From contig CM042086.1 in assembly GCA_023512835.1 (NCBI GenBank), positions 19,971,029 through 20,035,028 of the forward strand: 64,000 nucleotides of DNA, in the 5' to 3' direction. Shown here in pieces: positions 61,327 to 64,000 of this stretch. Below the pieces are notes generated by a model that had not been told where the DNA came from, did no database searches, and saw only the letters and a list, made by a program, of their open reading frames with translations. This DNA is from Taxillus chinensis. Taxonomy: Eukaryota > Streptophyta > Magnoliopsida > Santalales > Loranthaceae. Made by a program: the position numbers and the translations under genes. Positions within the stretch are counted from its first letter, which is position 1. Every line of letters begins with the position of its first letter.

Positions 61327-61850
61327 GAGCATGTTTGGTCGTGGTACTCGTTTTTTTTTTTCCGTATTAAAATATAGAAAACACCTTTTTTTTTTGTTTG
61401 GTGCCTTTTTTTTTTACTTTTGAAAACAAGTTGTCTTCAAATGTCAAAAAATGAAAACATATTATTGATGTTTTATATTTGGTGTTTTTGTTTCCACTTG
61501 TTTTCTGGTGACCCTGCCGCTGTCCTTCGCCACCTGCGCAACCCCCTTGGCTCGCCCTCCCATGCGCGCGACTCCCACCCGACGCCCTCCCTACCGCCCG
61601 CAACCTCCCCCCTGGTGCGACACCCACACGACGGATCGCCGCCCCCCCCCAACCCCCCACCCACACCCTAGTTTCCCCCCCCCCCTTTCCCCTCTTGCAC
61701 AAGCTCCCCCTGCACGAGTTTTCGGCAAATGAAAAACAAAAATAGAAAACAACAATCAAACAAAAAAAATAAAAACCGATGATAATTTTTAAAAATATTG
61801 AGTATCGATTTTTTGAAACCGAAAACAAAATAACGATACCAAACACGCTC
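61327..61850. mobile_element. GC-core Harbinger-like MITE, TAA duplication
   Basis: Inverted ends GAGCATGTTTGGT (left) and ACCAAACACGCTC (right) match at 12 of 13 bases and are flanked by TAA at 61324-61326 and 61851-61853. The arms are AT-rich with homopolymer T runs; the core at about 61510-61720 is C-rich. There is no transposase. Same architecture as the elements at 48942 and 50861, but a different end sequence. Confidence 0.75.
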
Positions 61851-64000
61851 TAAGACTTAAAGAGACAATTATTTCTCAAACTTTCTTGGAATTTTATAGC
61901 CACTAGACCCTACATTTCAATAGTTTTAAAATAAAACTAAGAACTTAGAATACCAACTAAAACCTTTCATTTCTAATATATAGGTACTACTTTTTGGTCC
62001 CCTAGTGATTTTAAGTAATCATACCCCTTAAAATATCTATGGTAATTGTAGATTTTTTTTGTTATTTTTGTAGCAAGTGTTCAATCGAGTGATGATAACT
62101 CTAAATTAATTATTTTCATCATATTAAATTGAAGTCATGATAAGCTTTTCGCATTGAAACCCACTATTAAACGATTCTAAGAATAGTAACTAATCTACTA
62201 ATAAATAAAAACAATTCCTTATCTAGTAATTTTATCCGATGGGTAATAAGAACAAGGTCATTCCACGTACAAATTCTGGGCGTACAATAGTAACCCCCGC
62301 ATGCACAGCATTGTCATACCCTCGAAACGGAGGGCAAGATGCTGCCCACGTGTACGACTTTTGTGTCGCCATGTGTGCGGCAACCCAACTTTCCCCGGTT
62401 TCCATAATTAGCCAATCCTAGACTGACCTGTTCAATACCCGATCCAAAACCTCATTTCCTCCGACGCTATTGTCGGCTTCCGCAGAGCTGTTTCGCAATT
62501 CCTGGTCAATCGTCTCTCATATCTCATATAACTTAAACATTTTGTCTCGATCCAAATCTGAAATCCACCCTCGCATGCAAATATTTATGTCTCCATCATC
62601 GGCCCTTCTGAAATCTGAATAAGGTAGTTATCGTTTGCTGCGGCCGTTAAAACGTTGTGGCAGCTTTAGGCGCGCACCGACGATGCCTTCGGTGCACTTT
62701 GAACTCCTCGTCCGTCATATGACCCCCTCTTTTACCAGCTTACGCGGTTCTTCATGCTTTCCTCCCCTCACATGTCTCGAAAAACATCGTAGGTGTAGTA
62801 ATAATCTTGGCTAACACCCTGTTTCTTAGCGCGTGCTCACATCTGCGTCGTTTTTCGGTTCCCTTTTCTGCACCTTCCATTCTTCGGAGGTTGTTTGTTC
62901 TGATATTATCAGATTATAGCGTGCCAGAATTTTAATTTTCGCTGCTTCTGTTTTGGAGGAAAGGTAATTTATTTTGTTGTTTTAAGGATTCTCTTTTATC
63001 GTATCTCATATGTTTTTTTTTTTCTTTTTTTGAAAATTTATTGTGATGGTCTTATATGTAAAGAATATGTTTCATTTATTTCTCTTTTGCTTTTGGTTGT
63101 TTCTTTTTTGTGTGTCCGTCAACGCTAGTTGCATTTTCTTTTTTGTTTGAAAAAGTCTATTTGCAACATTGGTCTTCCAATAAAAATACTTAAAACTTAA
63201 TGCACACCACGTGCACCACATATGAGATAGAGGGAGGAAAGAGCCTTGAGCCGTGGATCTGGACAAGAGAAGATAAAATACGATATAAAATCTAAATTTA
63301 AAGGTGACAGAATGCATTTTTTTGCATTTTTTGGTTGTTTTTTGCTCGATGCCTGTTCGAGCCTTAGGCTCGAGCACGCCTCGAGCATATATGTTTGAGT
63401 CCTTATTTGAGTCTTTGCTTGAGACTGCCTCGAACATAAGCTTGAGCAGGAGCTGGAGCGATGATCCGGAAGCACGCCAAATCGTGAAAAAAACTGCTGA
63501 TATGATTTATTTCACGTCAATTGGAGACGCAAAAATGATGCAACGCTAGTTGTACCTTGCACTGCTCCTTTTGTTTCGGTGGGAGTGGGTGGGTGTCTGT
63601 GACTTCGTTTATCTTACAGTAACTGAATCATTTGCATGAAAATGCGCCGTCACTTTCTTTTAATGTGTTTGATCTGATATTTAGCTCAGTTAGGTGGCTT
63701 CACTTTTCTGTTAACATTATGAGAATGTAAAAAATGAGAAAATGAATGTATAATTTTTTGCATCTGATGATATGCCAAAAACAATGTTAAATAAAAAAGG
63801 CCTTATTCTTGCTCTTGTGAGATTTTTTTTATCCCTATAATATTCATATCTGATCTCAGCATAATAAATCTCTCTAAAGCATATTGACAAGGGACAATAA
63901 TGAAGATATATTAGTTTGTGTTTATGCATCACATAAGTTGATATGTTTTCAAGGGTATTATTGTAAATTCAAGTATGTTCTAGAAATAAGCCTGTTGAAC
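61851..64000. other. intergenic; possible 5' end of a gene leaving the window
   Basis: I cannot assign a gene. Base composition rises between about 62230 and 62930. The segment ending GGAGGAAAG/GTAATTTA at about 62969 has the look of a 5' UTR exon with a donor site, which would place a gene to the right of the window, but no coding exon is visible. At 63350-63460, CTCGAGC/TTGAGTC motifs repeat at short spacing. The short open frames here have no recognisable domain. Confidence 0.3.

Noticed and set aside
63304..63549. 81-codon frame near the right edge
   Set aside because: It consists partly of short CTCGAGC/TTGAGTC repeats and has no recognisable domain or splice context.

Overview
This is nuclear DNA of a flowering plant. 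The support is AT-rich intergenic sequence packed with plant-type transposons, GT-AG introns in several genes, and plant-specific families: a P-class PPR protein, a CYP94-type P450, a phytocystatin, an ER-tethered bZIP factor and a fragment of a plastid-type phosphate transporter. I cannot name the species from the sequence alone.

Layout. Bases 1-7900 are gene-free: decayed repeats, an array of short hairpins, a gypsy gag remnant and a solo LTR. A 13-exon WDR3/UTP12 gene (ribosome biogenesis) fills 7.9-18.1 kb, with a reverse-transcriptase remnant, a MITE-like insert and a T26-G32 homopolymer junction in its introns. A PPR gene like Arabidopsis MTL1 follows at 19.3-21.5 kb, with its first codons out of frame with the rest. 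A two-exon scrap of a PHT2;1-like phosphate transporter lies at 22.6-23.2 kb, and a small conserved plant protein of unknown function at 26.0-26.7 kb. A histone H2B with an abnormal C-terminus is at 32.0-32.4 kb, a secreted phytocystatin at 33.6-34.3 kb, and an intronless CYP94D-like P450 at 41.0-42.5 kb. The last clear gene, a bZIP17/28-like membrane-tethered factor, is on the minus strand at 53.1-56.0 kb.

Repeats dominate 42.5-53 kb and 56-62 kb. A 1.83-kb copia-type solo LTR has a perfect AGTAC target duplication. Several non-autonomous DNA elements have AT-rich ends and GC-rich minisatellite cores; three of them have clean TAA target duplications of PIF/Harbinger type, and one is nested inside an older MITE. 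A GC-rich tandem array of three LTRs joined by two very short internal domains (59.45-61.2 kb) carries primer-binding and polypurine sites and looks like a TRIM-type element. A solo LTR of its family sits at 6.9 kb.

The genes do not form a pathway; this is an ordinary eukaryotic gene neighbourhood. The observations I rate highest are the H2B variant lacking the lysine normally ubiquitinated, the tandem TRIM-like array, the GC-core Harbinger-like elements and the N-terminal frameshift of the PPR gene. I did not find a convincing new multi-gene system.
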